From NCBI GenBank assembly GCA_034440615.1, contig JAOTOM010004837.1:348501-412500 (forward strand): a DNA stretch of 64,000 bases, read 5' to 3'. Under the pieces are notes generated by a model. That model saw nothing but the letters and a program-made list of their open reading frames with translations. It made no database searches and was not told the DNA's origin. Position numbers and translations under genes: made by a program. How positions within the stretch are numbered: position 1 is the first letter of the stretch; each line of letters opens with the position of its first letter. The DNA is from Ashinkailepas kermadecensis (lineage: Eukaryota > Arthropoda > Thecostraca > Neolepadidae). Shown here piece by piece: positions 11,027 to 22,262 of the stretch.

Positions 11027-11186
11027 ACTGAGGTACAAATGGACAAGACACAGCCTGGATGATCCCATTAAGGTATGTAAATGCTTGCAGCATTAACTCA
11101 TAAAATACCATTATCATAGCACATTTCCTCCATATCATGCCTGTGGCATCATCAATTGCATTGATCACTGCTCACTTAAAGGTAAT

Positions 11187-11253
11187 TAATTGATTGATTA
11201 TTTGGGCTTAGGGCACATCAACCAGCACCAACTGCTACTGGCTTTGTAGCACC
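11187..11253 (-). mobile_element. Short tail-type insertion with imperfect duplication
   Basis: Starts with (ATTG)n, TTATTTGGGCTTAGGGCACATC, a variant of the LINE/SINE tail, and is flanked by a 14 bp near-duplicate CACTTAAAGGTAAT / CACTTGAAAGTAAT (11173-11186, 11254-11267; 12 of 14 match), suggesting an older insertion. Confidence 0.5.
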
Positions 11254-11408
11254 CACTTGAAAGTAATCGTTTGCTGAGAAAATGAGTGGTTGCATCGTTT
11301 TAATCAGGCCAAAAAGCATCGTATTAGAGAAGAAAAATGTTTAATCCAGTTTCCTTAATCTGCAAATTTACCCGATTATGTTGGTCCCACATCTCAAGAT
11401 ATGAATAC

Positions 11409-11595
11409 AAGGTTGGTTGGTTATTGGTTTTACGACACGTCGACCGTTGAGTCATATAGCGCCCCCAATCTCTCACGCCGATTGGTCGCGGGCGAAGAGT
11501 AGCGACAGGTGAGACTCGAACCCACAATCTTTAGATTGTTATGTAAAGGGCCTTGGATTGTGAGACGAGCATCTTACCCCAAGACCACTCGTCCC
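11409..11595 (-). mobile_element. tRNA-Val-like SINE, copy 3
   Basis: Same family as copy 1, flanked by GATATGAATAC at 11398-11408 and 11596-11606. The tRNA-like head carries an extra block of about 22 bp at 11540-11562 in which GATTGT is duplicated around a short insertion, interrupting the anticodon arm. Confidence 0.9.
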
Positions 11596-11849
11596 GATAT
11601 GAATACCTAATAGGTCATCTTCAAGCATTATCCCTATGGTTACGAATGAGACTGGAAGGACGGACACGAATAATTTAAAAGAAATCAAGCAATATTTAAA
11701 GTATTATATTCCCTTACAACATTTACTCCACCACTCACTTGCCACCATAGACACGAACCGAACGGTTGTTCACCTCCCCTCCGAAACCCGGCAAACGACG
11801 CGACAAAGTGCCTGGCCTCTGTTCCCGGGCCCTCATCCGGAATAGGTTG

Positions 11850-12175
11850 ACCCGGGAGGGGGGCGGGGCGGTGAAGTTGCTCCGAGCCTGTGACGTAACC
11901 AAGGCGATACCCGGCAGCATTTTGCGTCCATCTCAAGCCAAAACTGTCAATATTTGCCACGACTTTACGCAGGCAGTTTTAATCATACATAGGCAAATTT
12001 GACATCATGCGAATGCCTGAAGAATTCTGCACACGAATCTCGATCGTTTTTACTTCTTTCACCTCGAAAAAAGTAAGTTTCCTTGCCGATAAGCGAGGAT
12101 ACCACACGAAACCGACCGGCCGACTACCGAAAAGCGGGGCTTTATTGGTTGTCATGACGACTGGCTGGCCCTCAA
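11850..12175 (+). repeat. Retroelement leader-like dispersed repeat, copy A
   Basis: About 325 bp, from GGGGCGGTGAAGTTGCTCC through GACGACTGGCTGGCCCTCAAG, that recurs at 50785-51100 with perhaps 80-85 percent identity. Here it precedes a gag-like ORF at 12311, so it may be the 5' untranslated leader or part of the LTR of that retroelement. Confidence 0.6.
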
Positions 12176-12310
12176 GCCCTCAAGGTGAATTATTGTGCGA
12201 ATCTTTAGCTGAACTTGAAACATATAATTATCCACAAAGTCAGCGAAATACCGAAATTGTGTGAACAAATAATTTTGGAAAAATAGAGAGACAACGTAAC
12301 GTAATTAAAC

Positions 12311-12622
12311 ATGACTGAAATTACCTTTGATAGACTTGCCGACAGCTTCAACAAAATCAGATTGGAAGTGAGAGCACAAGGACCAAGTCGAAATGTAAAA
12401 CCATTTTCGGGGGACAGTCACAATAAGCTATGCGATTGGCTACGCCAAATGGAACGCATAAATTTCAGCATGGATGACGAACAAATGCAGATAATCTGCA
12501 TAAAAATGCTTTCTGGACCTGCAGCCGAATTCATGCAAAGCGTGTTCCTTCAACAACCGCATATCACGTCGGCAGAAATCAAACGAGTTATGCGAGAAAG
12601 GTACTCTGACCCAAGATAACTA
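12311..12622 (+). pseudogene. Gag-like N-terminal fragment of a retroelement
   Basis: A 102-codon ORF starting with ATG. VKPFSGDSHNKLCDWLRQME resembles the start of retrotransposon Gag proteins (a conserved F-SG-S/E followed by a DWL-type motif), and the helix-rich segment LSGPAAEFMQ fits the same fold. It ends at a TAA after RERYSDPR, where Gag would normally continue, and no nucleocapsid or protease follows, so this is a 3'-truncated remnant. The gag C-terminal/protease remnant at 22.5-23.5 kb could represent the missing part of the same family. Family-level assignment (Gypsy-type versus Copia-type) is uncertain. Confidence 0.5.
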
Positions 12623-13004
12623 GAGACAACAGGTACTCCAAAGTCCGCAGATCTAGTATATTTGGTTTAAACTAGACAAAACCTAAGCCACGTGACGTCA
12701 TATACCCGAAGCGCCTTTTTATTCCAGAATACTGCTGCATTATATTCCAGATTTGGACTATACTGATAAACCTACTAAATATGGTGCTTTCATTTCAGGA
12801 CTATTATGGCGCTTTTCCCACGTTTGTTTCCTCCTCGTTTGTAATACACATTCATTGAAGCATCAAGGTTTTTGTTATTGTTTATGTTTGTTCCAGTGTC
12901 CTAGGCTTTGAAGCAACAGGCACCATCCCTTGAATTAGCGTAGCAAAATCTGGCCGTGGTAGGTATTGATGGAGAACATGCATCTCGAACGATGTATGTC
13001 AATT

Positions 13005-13699
13005 AACGTAGTATCAGGGATAGGTACAATGAGCACTTGGGAGATGCCAGACTTCGAAGAGCATACACACCTTTAGGCGAACACATGATCGACAAACATT
13101 ATAACATGGAACACAGCGACACTAACACAAACTTCAAAGTAGAAATTCTAGCAACAGCCAGGGACAACGCTGATCTAAAGGTCCTCGAATCTCTACACAT
13201 ACGTAATCTACGGCCGCAACTAAACACGCAAACGACGTCTTGGTATATCACTTAAATTACATAAACATAAATTATATTCTATGTATTACGCGTTATATTG
13301 GATCTATGTCTATATATGTGCGTGAGTGTATGTATCGATATGTATGTGGACCATCGGCTCGGGCTTCCTCAGAGGATTCTATCTTGACATAGTTTGTTTC
13401 TGGTTTGGAGTTTATTCAAGTGTCTGCACCACTGAGGAGGCTTTTCTGCATTCCACGTGTCTTTTGCACGCTTTTTTTCTCGCGTGTTTTTTTTTCTTCA
13501 ATTCCTAAACTTGACATTTTTATATCACTCCTGACGATGGCCCCTGGCCGAAACGTTGAGTACCTAATAAAGTATAATCCTTAACGTTACTTTTGATGTC
13601 AACTCAGCACCTCCTGGTATATTGAAGGTCGTATGCTTTCTTTACACGCAATGTCTAAAACCCAGGAGCATCTAAGAGCCATTCTTCGTTGTATTAAAC
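13005..13699 (+). repeat. Left pseudo-LTR of the Penelope-like element
   Basis: Direct repeat of 16754-17449. It contains the last 75 or so codons of the GIY-YIG domain (13028-13255), the 3' untranslated region with CCTAATAAAG (likely polyadenylation signal near 13563) and the beginning of the element's ORF (ATG at 13633). The copy of the domain here retains the glutamate codon GAA at 13187-13189 that is GGA in the downstream copy. Confidence 0.9.
13531..13554 (+). ncRNA. Hammerhead-ribozyme-like core, left pseudo-LTR
   Basis: CTGACGA, then a GGCC-CCT-GGCC hairpin, then GAAAC matches the conserved CUGANGA / stem II / GAAA core of hammerhead ribozymes, which are known from pseudo-LTRs of Penelope-like elements. 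A distal stem I candidate, TTGACAT (13511-13517) with ATGTCAA (13596-13602), and a stem III candidate, CGTT/AACG, exist. Base pairs next to the core are poor, so activity is doubtful. Confidence 0.4.
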
Positions 13700-14235
13700 A
13701 ATGTTATAACAGTGGCGACCTCACGGAAGAAATGGCCCAATTTGCAATTTTGCATCAAAAGCTAGGACGTGTGGAAGAACGGATCATCTTCCTCATCAAC
13801 TGCAGACAGGAAAGGCTCTACCCCAGATTCATAGTCTCCAAGGTTTCAATTCATCACAGCTCCAGCAGCCAGCGGGTCCGTAAACAAGTTAGCAAACTTC
13901 AAGCTATCATGTTGCGAGAAGAGATTTCTGATGCTTACAGACATCGAGCCTATATAAGAAGAAGTTTGCGCCGTTTGGGGCGGCGTTTGTCCTGCAGCTG
14001 TCCAGATTGGTGCTGGTTGTTGGAGCAGTGCGACTCTCTCCTTCGTCATGAAAGAAGCGCTTGCAGACAAAGGTTAGTCAAGAAATTTGAATCGCTTCAG
14101 AAGCAGAGTCTAGTAGACAGCAGCGGCTCAGGCCGTGGGCTTGCACCAGGGCACGGGACTCTGTCAAGCACTTGTCTTCCGGGAAGTACCCTCCTGCAGG
14201 TACCGTGTCCAAGTCGCTTGCCTGAAAATGCCTAG
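13633..14235 (+). CDS. Penelope-like element ORF, N-terminal part up to amber codon
   Basis: A 200-codon ORF beginning at ATG 13633 (a second in-frame ATG lies seven codons later). It is basic and rich in predicted helix; LYPRFIVSK resembles the PKFI-type motif in the N-terminal part of Penelope-like proteins. It ends at a single TAG (14233-14235) and the same frame then remains open to 17004, so this is very likely the N-terminal part of one polyprotein. The amber codon is either a nonsense mutation, readthrough, or removed with an intron, which Penelope-like elements are known to keep. Confidence 0.6.
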   Translation: MLSLHAMSKTQEHLRAILRCIKQCYNSGDLTEEMAQFAILHQKLGRVEERIIFLINCRQERLYPRFIVSKVSIHHSSSSQRVRKQVSKLQAIMLREEISDAYRHRAYIRRSLRRLGRRLSCSCPDWCWLLEQCDSLLRHERSACRQRLVKKFESLQKQSLVDSSGSGRGLAPGHGTLSSTCLPGSTLLQVPCPSRLPENA

Positions 14236-17004
14236 AAGATCGAGTCTCCTGTTTCCTCAAGTGTTGCAGCAACGGAAGAAGAAGTCTCCAGTTCGACGCT
14301 TCGGCCCAATCAGAGCTCTAGGGACACCACTTCACTACCCCTAGAAACCAGTCATCTCTTGCCTGAGGAGTCGGAGGAGGACAAACACTGCTGCCCAGTG
14401 AAAACAGCTGTTTGTAGTGATGTTGGTGCTTCACCACGTAGTGTTGTCGATTTTCGCTGCTGTGCGGACAGGGTCTGGTGCGCTTCGTTGTTTAGTGTGT
14501 TCGTGCCCAGCGTTGTGACTGTTTGGAGCTTTGGGTGGGCTTTGGTCATGCGTGGGTGGTCTCTGTGTTTGACGATCTCCAGCGTTGTTTCTGGAGTCAG
14601 AAACTGCGGCGTGAGGCCAGCAGCCGTCCGCAGCGCACCACAAGAGGACGAACTTCACCTAGGTACACATTCATCGTACCAACCACCTACGCCACTCCCG
14701 GATAAAAATAATTTACTTCACCACGCGGCTACCAGTGGAGAAAGCTCGGGTAGTTGCATTACTTCTGGCACCCACGGTACGGACACCAACGGCGATGGCA
14801 CTGAACAATATCGTACAAATCGCACGTCTAATCTAAGTAAGTTACCTCTAGACTCAGATATATTGGGATTGCTTGACAAAGGCCCCAATTTTGCGTTAGC
14901 TCAAAAAGTAGATCGTAGCTGCTTGGAAAAGGCAGAATCAGGCGTAGAAAGGGCGATCTATGGTTTGCGGTGGAGGAATGTGAGGGAGACAAAACAGCAA
15001 ACTGTACCTCAGGTACCGCGGGCAGGCTTATCACAAAGCACCTCTAGCACAGGTCATTCAAAGCTTCGCCCCATGTTTCCCGACACTCCTGCCTACCAAC
15101 CACCGAGAGCCACAACTCAGTTAGAATCTGAGTTGAAAGATTTAAAAACAAAGGTTCTAAAAGCATATAAATATCACAACAAAGCATCGAACAAAAGGTC
15201 GGACAATTATGCGAAACAGAGGGAAGTACTTCGGGAAATGAAAAACAACGATAATGTAATAGTAAAGCCGTCAGATAAATGCAAAGGATTCGTCGTGCTA
15301 AACAAAACGGATTACATTGAAAAGGCCAGTAAAATAACGGACGATTATCAGAGCATTTCTTCCCAACCAAACCCTACCAAACGTCTCGAAATTGAAACAT
15401 GTACTATTATCAAGGAAACTTTATCAGGGAAGTTACATAAAGACATAGTGTTATCTCTCCTTCCTCATTCCAGCCGCACAGCGGAATTATACGGGCTCCC
15501 CAAAAACCACAAACTAGAGGTTCCACTGCGCCCTATAGTGTCGGCGAGTGGTGACCCCCTAGACAAGTTATCTTGGTTCTTGAGCAAGATTCTGGTCCAG
15601 ATACTAGCGTTGGTTCCCGCCCATCTGACAAACACGGAGTCGTACCTACAGAGGGTGAAAGAAACGTTCCCTACCAAACTTCCGGAAGGCAGTATTGTTT
15701 TCACCATGGACGTGAAAAATCTATATGGCAACATTCCGATAAAGGAGGGAATAGATGCTGTGATTCGCCTAATCGAGGACAATCTGGATGACATTTGTCT
15801 TTTCGGGATTGGGGTACAGGACTGTGTGAAATTACTAACACATATTTTCAGCAATAACCTCATACGTTTCGGTAACTCCATGTACAAGCAAACAAAAGGA
15901 GTTGCTATGGGTAACCGATGTGCACCTCCTTTAGCGATTGCTTTTATGCACCGCATTGAGTCGATCTTCTTAGCTTCGCATGATTTGAAACCAGCTCTCT
16001 ACATGAGGTATATAGACGATATTTTTGGTGTTTGGACACATGGCTTGGCCTCTCTGCTCGACTTCTTTGCAGAAATTAACCAACAACACTCCAGCATCAA
16101 GTTCACCTTAGAACACACTGGTCATAGCCGTTCGATTCCTTTCCTTGATACGTTGTTTGTAGTTCAGGCTGATGGGAGCTACACCACCGAACTGTACTTT
16201 AAACCTATGGCAGCCCCCATCATCTTGCACTATGATTCGGCCCACCCGATGGCCACTAAAAAGGCCGTTTTAACATCCCAAATGAGGAGAGCAGCACGAG
16301 TCTCCTCCGATACTATTTCATGCGAGCGGAGCCTTGCGAAGATGACAACTCTTTTCCTGGAAAACGGATACCCAGCACATCGGGTACACTCCGCCGCTCG
16401 TGCTGTTCACCCTCACAACAGTCGTAGGATAAGTGGGCAACGTCGGCATCGAGCGGGTAGTAATCCCAACTATGTTTACATGAGACTTCCATTTGTCGAT
16501 GACCAACTATGTCGACAGGTAAACGCAGCCATCCGTTCGTCTCATCTAAACCATGTTAGGGTAGCCTGGACTAGCGGACCTACGCTGAAATCTTACCTGG
16601 TCCGCTCAGCCCTAGAAATGCCGCCATGCCCTGCTGGTAGAAGAACGTGCCACACCTGTATCAACGGGCTCAAAGGTAGATGCACGCGAAAAAACGTAGT
16701 TTATAAAATAACGTGCAACCACTGTCTTGGAATATTTTATGTCGGTGAAACCAAACGTAGTATCAGGGATAGGTACAATGAGCACTTGGGAGATGCCAGA
16801 CTTCGAAGAGCATACACACCTTTAGGCGAACACATGATCGACAAACATTATAACATGGAACACAGCGACACTAACACAAACTTCAAAGTAGAAATTCTAG
16901 CAACAGCCAGGGACAACGCTGATCTAAAGGTCCTCGGATCTCTACACATACGTAATCTACGGCCGCAACTAAACACGCAAACGACGTCTTGGTATATCAC
17001 TTAA
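14236..17004 (+). CDS. Penelope-like reverse transcriptase with GIY-YIG endonuclease
   Basis: Open frame of 922 codons after the amber stop; numbering below counts from codon TTG at 14359. The region 14400-14650 (residues about 15-95) looks noncoding, rich in GTTGTT-like and hydrophobic codons, and may be an intron. The reverse transcriptase follows: motif A with TMDVKNLYGNIP (Asp near residue 451), motif B with KGVAMGNRCAPP, and the catalytic YIDD near residue 552. The C-terminal part has a CxxC pair (CNHC), GIFYVGETKRSIRDRYNEH (the YIG strand and the catalytic Arg region) and the terminal IRNLRPQLN motif, typical of the GIY-YIG domain. At the position of the conserved catalytic Glu (KVLGSLHIR) this copy has Gly (GGA, 16936-16938), whereas the left pseudo-LTR encodes Glu. 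The reverse transcriptase thus appears intact but the endonuclease is probably dead. Confidence 0.9.
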   Translation, partial: KIESPVSSSVAATEEEVSSSTLRPNQSSRDTTSLPLETSHLLPEESEEDKHCCPVKTAVCSDVGASPRSVVDFRCCADRVWCASLFSVFVPSVVTVWSFGWALVMRGWSLCLTISSVVSGVRNCGVRPAAVRSAPQEDELHLGTHSSYQPPTPLPDKNNLLHHAATSGESSGSCITSGTHGTDTNGDGTEQYRTNRTSNLSKLPLDSDILGLLDKGPNFALAQKVDRSCLEKAESGVERAIYGLRWRNVRETKQQTVPQVPRAGLSQSTSSTGHSKLRPMFPDTPAYQPPRATTQLESELKDLKTKVLKAYKYHNKASNKRSDNYAKQREVLREMKNNDNVIVKPSDKCKGFVVLNKTDYIEKASKITDDYQSISSQPNPTKRLEIETCTIIKETLSGKLHKDIVLSLLPHSSRTAELYGLPKNHKLEVPLRPIVSASGDPLDKLSWFLSKILVQILALVPAHLTNTESYLQRVKETFPTKLPEGSIVFTMDVKNLYGNIPIKEGIDAVIRLIEDNLDDICLFGIGVQDCVKLLTHIFSNNLIRFGNSMYKQTKGVAMGNRCAPPLAIAFMHRIESIFLASHDLKPALYMRYIDDIFGVWTHGLASLLDFFAEINQQHSSIKFTLEHTGHSRSIPFLDTLFVVQADGSYTTELYFKPMAAPIILHYDSAHPMATKKAVLTSQMRRAARVSSDTISCERSLAKMTTLFLENGYPAHRVHSAARAVHPHNSRRISGQRRHRAGSNPNYVYMRLPFVDDQLCRQVNAAIRSSHLNHVRVAWTSGPTLKSYLVRSALEMPPCPAGRRTCHTCINGLKGRCTRKNVVYKITCNHCLGIFYVGETKRSIRDRYNEHLGDARLRRAYTPLGEHMIDKHYNMEHSDTNTNFKVEILATARDNADLKVLGSLHIRNLRPQLNTQTTSWYIT

Positions 17005-17449
17005 ATTACATAAACATAAATTATATTCTATGTATTACGCGTTATATTGGATCTATGTCTATATATGTGCGTGAGTGTATGTATCGATATGTATGTGGAC
17101 CATCGGCTCGGGCTTCCTCAGAGGATTCTATCTTGACATAGTTTGTTTCTGGTTTGGAGTTTCTTTAAGTGTCTGCACCACTGAGGAGGCTTTTCTGCAT
17201 TCCACGTGTCTTTTGCACGCTTTTTTTCTCGCGTGCTTTTTTTTTCTTCAATTCCTAAACTTGACATTTTTATATCACTCCTGACGATGGCCCCTGGCCG
17301 AAACGTTGAGTACCTAATAAAGTATAATCCTTAACGTTACTTTTGATGTCAACTCAGCACCTCCTGGTATATTGAAGGTCGTATGCTTTCTTTACACGCA
17401 ATGTCTAAAACCCAGGAGCATCTAAGAGCCATTCTTCGTTGTATTAAAC
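16754..17449 (+). repeat. Right pseudo-LTR of the Penelope-like element
   Basis: Second copy of 13005-13699. It stops within the beginning of the next element copy (GTATTAAAC), immediately followed by the target duplication. Confidence 0.9.
17281..17304 (+). ncRNA. Hammerhead-ribozyme-like core, right pseudo-LTR
   Basis: Identical to the 13531-13554 motif (CTGACGA, GGCC hairpin, GAAAC). Same reservations about the pairing next to the core. Confidence 0.4.
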
Positions 17450-17461
17450 TATGTCAATTAA

Positions 17462-18810
<1,349 letters not shown>

Positions 18811-19290
18811 CCATTATCTCAATGTCTTGATCACATTGTGAATTAATGTACAGTGTATGATTGGTACAATTGTACAATTAAGGTACCATACCTGTACCAT
18901 TTCTTTGGGAAATCACATGCAACATCCAACATCAGTAGGCTTTAGGTGATTGAACATCAGGATGTTATAGGCGATCTAACATCAGTAGGTTAGGTTAGAT
19001 TCAGTTAGGATTTTTTTTTGTAATCTGACATCAGTATTCTTTGTTATCCATCCAAAGCCCCATTTTCTTCACACTTACCATATTTTTTTAGGGCTGGGGA
19101 ATACCATGTACCTGCATTGTCAAAAAGATGTTTTTCTAGTGTTTCAAAAATGTAACTTGAATGATATTAATATTATTTTCTTCATCAAATTACTGTTTGT
19201 TAGGATATCTGCACATCAACTTGAACTGCTTATATCTCAAAGAGCTTTCACTTCCCATTAAATAAATCTCAAATTCCTTCAAATCACATC

Positions 19291-19837
19291 AGGAAACACC
19301 AGAACAACACATGTTTTCACTAAACATTGGCTTGGGGTTTCTTATGCATATTTACCCAAACCTAACCTAACCTAGCTGACTGATGTTTTCCTTGAAAGAG
19401 GGAATATTTGAGTAATATCTTGTGTCCAAACTAAGCTGCAATAATATACCTTATTTTTCATTTCATATTACCTCGCTCAAAGCTCCTTTATAGTATTATT
19501 TTCCTTCCTACATGAGAAAAAGCATTTCTGACAGAACTGTGGGATCACATGAACTTACTGACAGGAAACACCAGAACAACACATGTTTTAACTAAACATT
19601 GGCTTTGGGGTTTCTTATGCATATTTACCCAAACCTAACCTAACCTAGCTAACTGAAGTTTTCCTTGAAAGAGGGAATATTTGATTAATATCTTGTGTCC
19701 AAACTAAGCTGCAATAATATATCCTTATTTTTCATTTCATATTACCTCACTCAAAGCTTCTTTATGGTATTATTTTTCTTCCTACATGAGAAAAAGCATT
19801 TCTGACAGAACTGTGGGATCACATCAACTTACTGACA
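19291..19837. repeat. Tandem duplication, two 272-bp units
   Basis: The segment beginning AGGAAACACCAGAACAACAC at 19291 is repeated from 19563 with about 95 percent identity by eye and ends near 19837 at CTTACTGAC. Each unit contains ACCTAACCTAACCTAGCT. This looks like a recent simple segmental duplication. Confidence 0.92.
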
Positions 19838-20095
19838 TTCATCAGCATGATATTTGTACACTTTTTCTCAAAATACATGAACACACATCCATTGATGTAA
19901 ATTGATTGACTCAATATATATGCTGCAAATTTATCGTTTTTTCTTTGTAACATGGCACCCATCCCATCCAAAAAAAATAGTATCGAAACCAGCAACCAGG
20001 GGCAGTAGCATTGTATGCCTTTGGAATGGATGCACTGCTCCCCCCTAATGTTGGCTGTGGCCTCACTGTGATTTCAACTTTTAACATGTGACCCC

Positions 20096-21375
20096 ATGTG
20101 GTCCTTCCCCCAATCCAGAGAGATGAATGCAGCGTTCTGTGTTCACCATGTCCAAAAGTCCGACCAGCTCAACAGACATCTGAAGCTCATTGAAAGTTTC
20201 CGCCATGTGTTAGAGTCCAATTCACCTCGACAGACCAATTTATCACCCTGGATACTGGCATCTCCAGATATTGACATTTCGCTGTCATATCTCAAAAAGT
20301 GTGAAGTCGTTCCCGAAGAATTCAGACTAAGGGCACCAGAGTTGATGGCATCTCACGGCCATTTTACAGGCACCTACACAGATGGATCTAAGACCGAGTC
20401 TGGTGTTGAGAGTGCGTTTGTAATGGGCACAGTGGTCAGGACGTTTTCGCTTCCGCCACATTCATCGGTCTATACATCTGAGTTGGTTGCCTTAGACAAA
20501 GCACTGAGTTTTATTGAGACATGTGATGACACTCGGCATATAATTTACACAGATTCTCTTAGCAGTCTTATGACTATAAATGCGTTTTATCCTTCGAACC
20601 CACTCGCACAAGATATTTTACGTAGGCTTACATTGCTGGCCTGCGCTGGAAAAAACGGTTATTCTATGTTGGATTCCGAGCCATGTGGGAATCCGTGGGA
20701 ACGAGGCCGTGGTTGCTGCGGCGAAGCGAGGTGCCCGGGCCCCGTGCACACGTTCCCTGCCTCTCTCCCTGCGAGGGACTTTTACTGGGATGTGAAGGGA
20801 TTTTTCTTCAGTAAGTGGCAGGCAAGCTGGGACTCTTAGCAAACAACAAGTTGAAAACTGTGAAGCCCTGTATTGGTGAATGGGCTTCATCCTCACAGCG
20901 AAACAGACGTCACGAGGTTTCTGTGTCGCCTGCGCGTGGGACATACCTATGCGACACACCGATATTTTCTGGGTGGTGGCGAGACGCCGCTGTGCCCGAA
21001 ATGCACGCCACGAATGTCTATGCGACACATTTTAGTTTCATGTCCCCGGCTTGCCCACGAACGGAGACGTCACTTTGGACGTTCCTTTGTGTGGCTTCGG
21101 GAAGTATTAGGGGACGAGTCTGACCTTGTTCACCCGGGACAACGTTTCAAATTCCTCTCGGAAATTGTATTTTTCGTGATTTACACCGGCCATTAACATA
21201 CTGATGCAGACGTGGCTAGTACCAGTTTTATTTTGAACAGATTCGACATCATCGTATAACTCGTTGTCCGAAGTGGCGTTCACACGCTTTTATACATAAA
21301 TGAATGAGTTATGGATGCTATATGACGTTTGCAGTCGATGCGCCCCTAAACTACAATAACTAAATAACAGACCAA
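20096..21375 (+). pseudogene. 3' fragment of a LINE with RNase H domain and SINE-like tail
   Basis: The frame at 20096-20839 contains the RNase H hallmarks YTDGSK, SELVALDKAL and IIYTDSLSSL. The next RNase H block (CWIPSHVGIRGNEA) is in another frame (20580-20795), and the final part, with a CPKC...H...C zinc-binding motif and HERRRHFG, is back in the first frame (20873-21196). At least two frameshifts therefore interrupt it. This order, RNase H then a terminal zinc motif, fits the I/Jockey group of non-LTR retrotransposons. The reverse transcriptase is absent, so it is 5'-truncated or only a fragment. About 130 bp after the ORF the sequence reads GCTATATGACG, then GTCGATGCGCCCCTAAAC, then AATAACTAAATAAC (21325-21375), matching the tails of the short insertions and resembling the SINE tails in this window. 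Confidence 0.82.
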
Positions 21376-22190
21376 TTTACCATCGTGTATTTCGCGAGTA
21401 TCCGGACATAGTCGAGGTCTGTGCTTGCCAAAGCAAGGCTTATGGAGTCCTGGCAACGTGTGCTCACTGAGGATAGTCTCTGGAGAGGCATGGAGCCGAG
21501 CTTGGAACTGACATCGCTATCACTCACCATAATGCGGGTCAAGTCATTTCACTGTTCGACAACATATTCAATTGATTAGTTTGATAACCAATCACCTACC
21601 CTGATCATATGCACACCCAGGGGTGTTTCTTTACATCCTTTGGAGGGGGAAAGTGCCCCCTCAATGTTGGCTTCCCCATACCATGGGACCTTGTGGAGTG
21701 TGGCCCCAAATCCATTTTGGTCCGCCCATTGCCTTCATGTATTCCCCCCAGTAATAATTTTAAAAAATCAACACCCATATGCACACCTCAAGAAGCAGGA
21801 CGGTATCATGCATTTTGACCGGTGCGTGCAGGTGGGTGGGGAAAACGTCAATTTCGGCTCAATATTTGTCATGCACCGCCGTAGGGTCAAGGTTCAAATT
21901 ATTCAATTCAGGGGGACATGCCCCCTGCCCCTGCCCCTGCCCCTGATCCCACTCTGTCCGTGCCAGTGAGTATGGGGGCCTGCGCCCTGTCCTAAGCCGT
22001 GAATGCGTTCCCTACTTCCTATGGCTGGTGGGATAGAAAAGTAATCAACCATAGCACAAGTTGTGATGGCAGAACCCTAGCCCTTTATGCAATTTCCCCT
22101 TATGCAAAAGCTCGTCCCATGTAAGCAAAATCGTAGTCTAGCGCCATTAATTAGGAGAATTCCCCGTCAATAGTAACGAACAGTTCGCCC
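21376..22190. other. Intergenic; nothing recognised
   Basis: Contains a short CCCCTG-rich run near 21920-21950. No gene is supported. Confidence 0.4.
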
Positions 22191-22262
22191 TTCCTGAGCC
22201 TCGAACCCGGCGTCTCTGGGTTACTAAACAGACGCGCTACCAACTGCGCTACCAGCACTGGC
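22185..22262 (-). other. tRNA-like sequence, probable SINE head or tRNA pseudogene
   Basis: On the minus strand TAGCGCAGTTGGTAGCGCG (A box) and CGGGTTCGAGGC (B box) are spaced as in a tRNA, and GCGTCT/AGACGC can form an anticodon-type stem, but the loop is far too long and the acceptor does not close. A functional tRNA is therefore unlikely; elongator Met- or Trp-like origin is only a guess. Confidence 0.45.

Larger units (their letters stand above)
12995..17461 (+). mobile_element. Penelope-like element with pseudo-LTRs and 12-bp target duplication
   Basis: Layout: partial copy of the element's 3' end (13005-13699), a nearly complete copy, and a second copy of the same roughly 695 bp segment (16754-17449). 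This tandem arrangement, with pseudo-LTRs spanning the end and start of the element, is typical of Penelope-like elements. The whole unit is flanked by TATGTCAATTAA at 12995-13006 and 17450-17461. It encodes a reverse transcriptase with a C-terminal GIY-YIG domain (see CDS entries). The two pseudo-LTRs differ at only a handful of sites, so the insertion is young. Confidence 0.93.
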
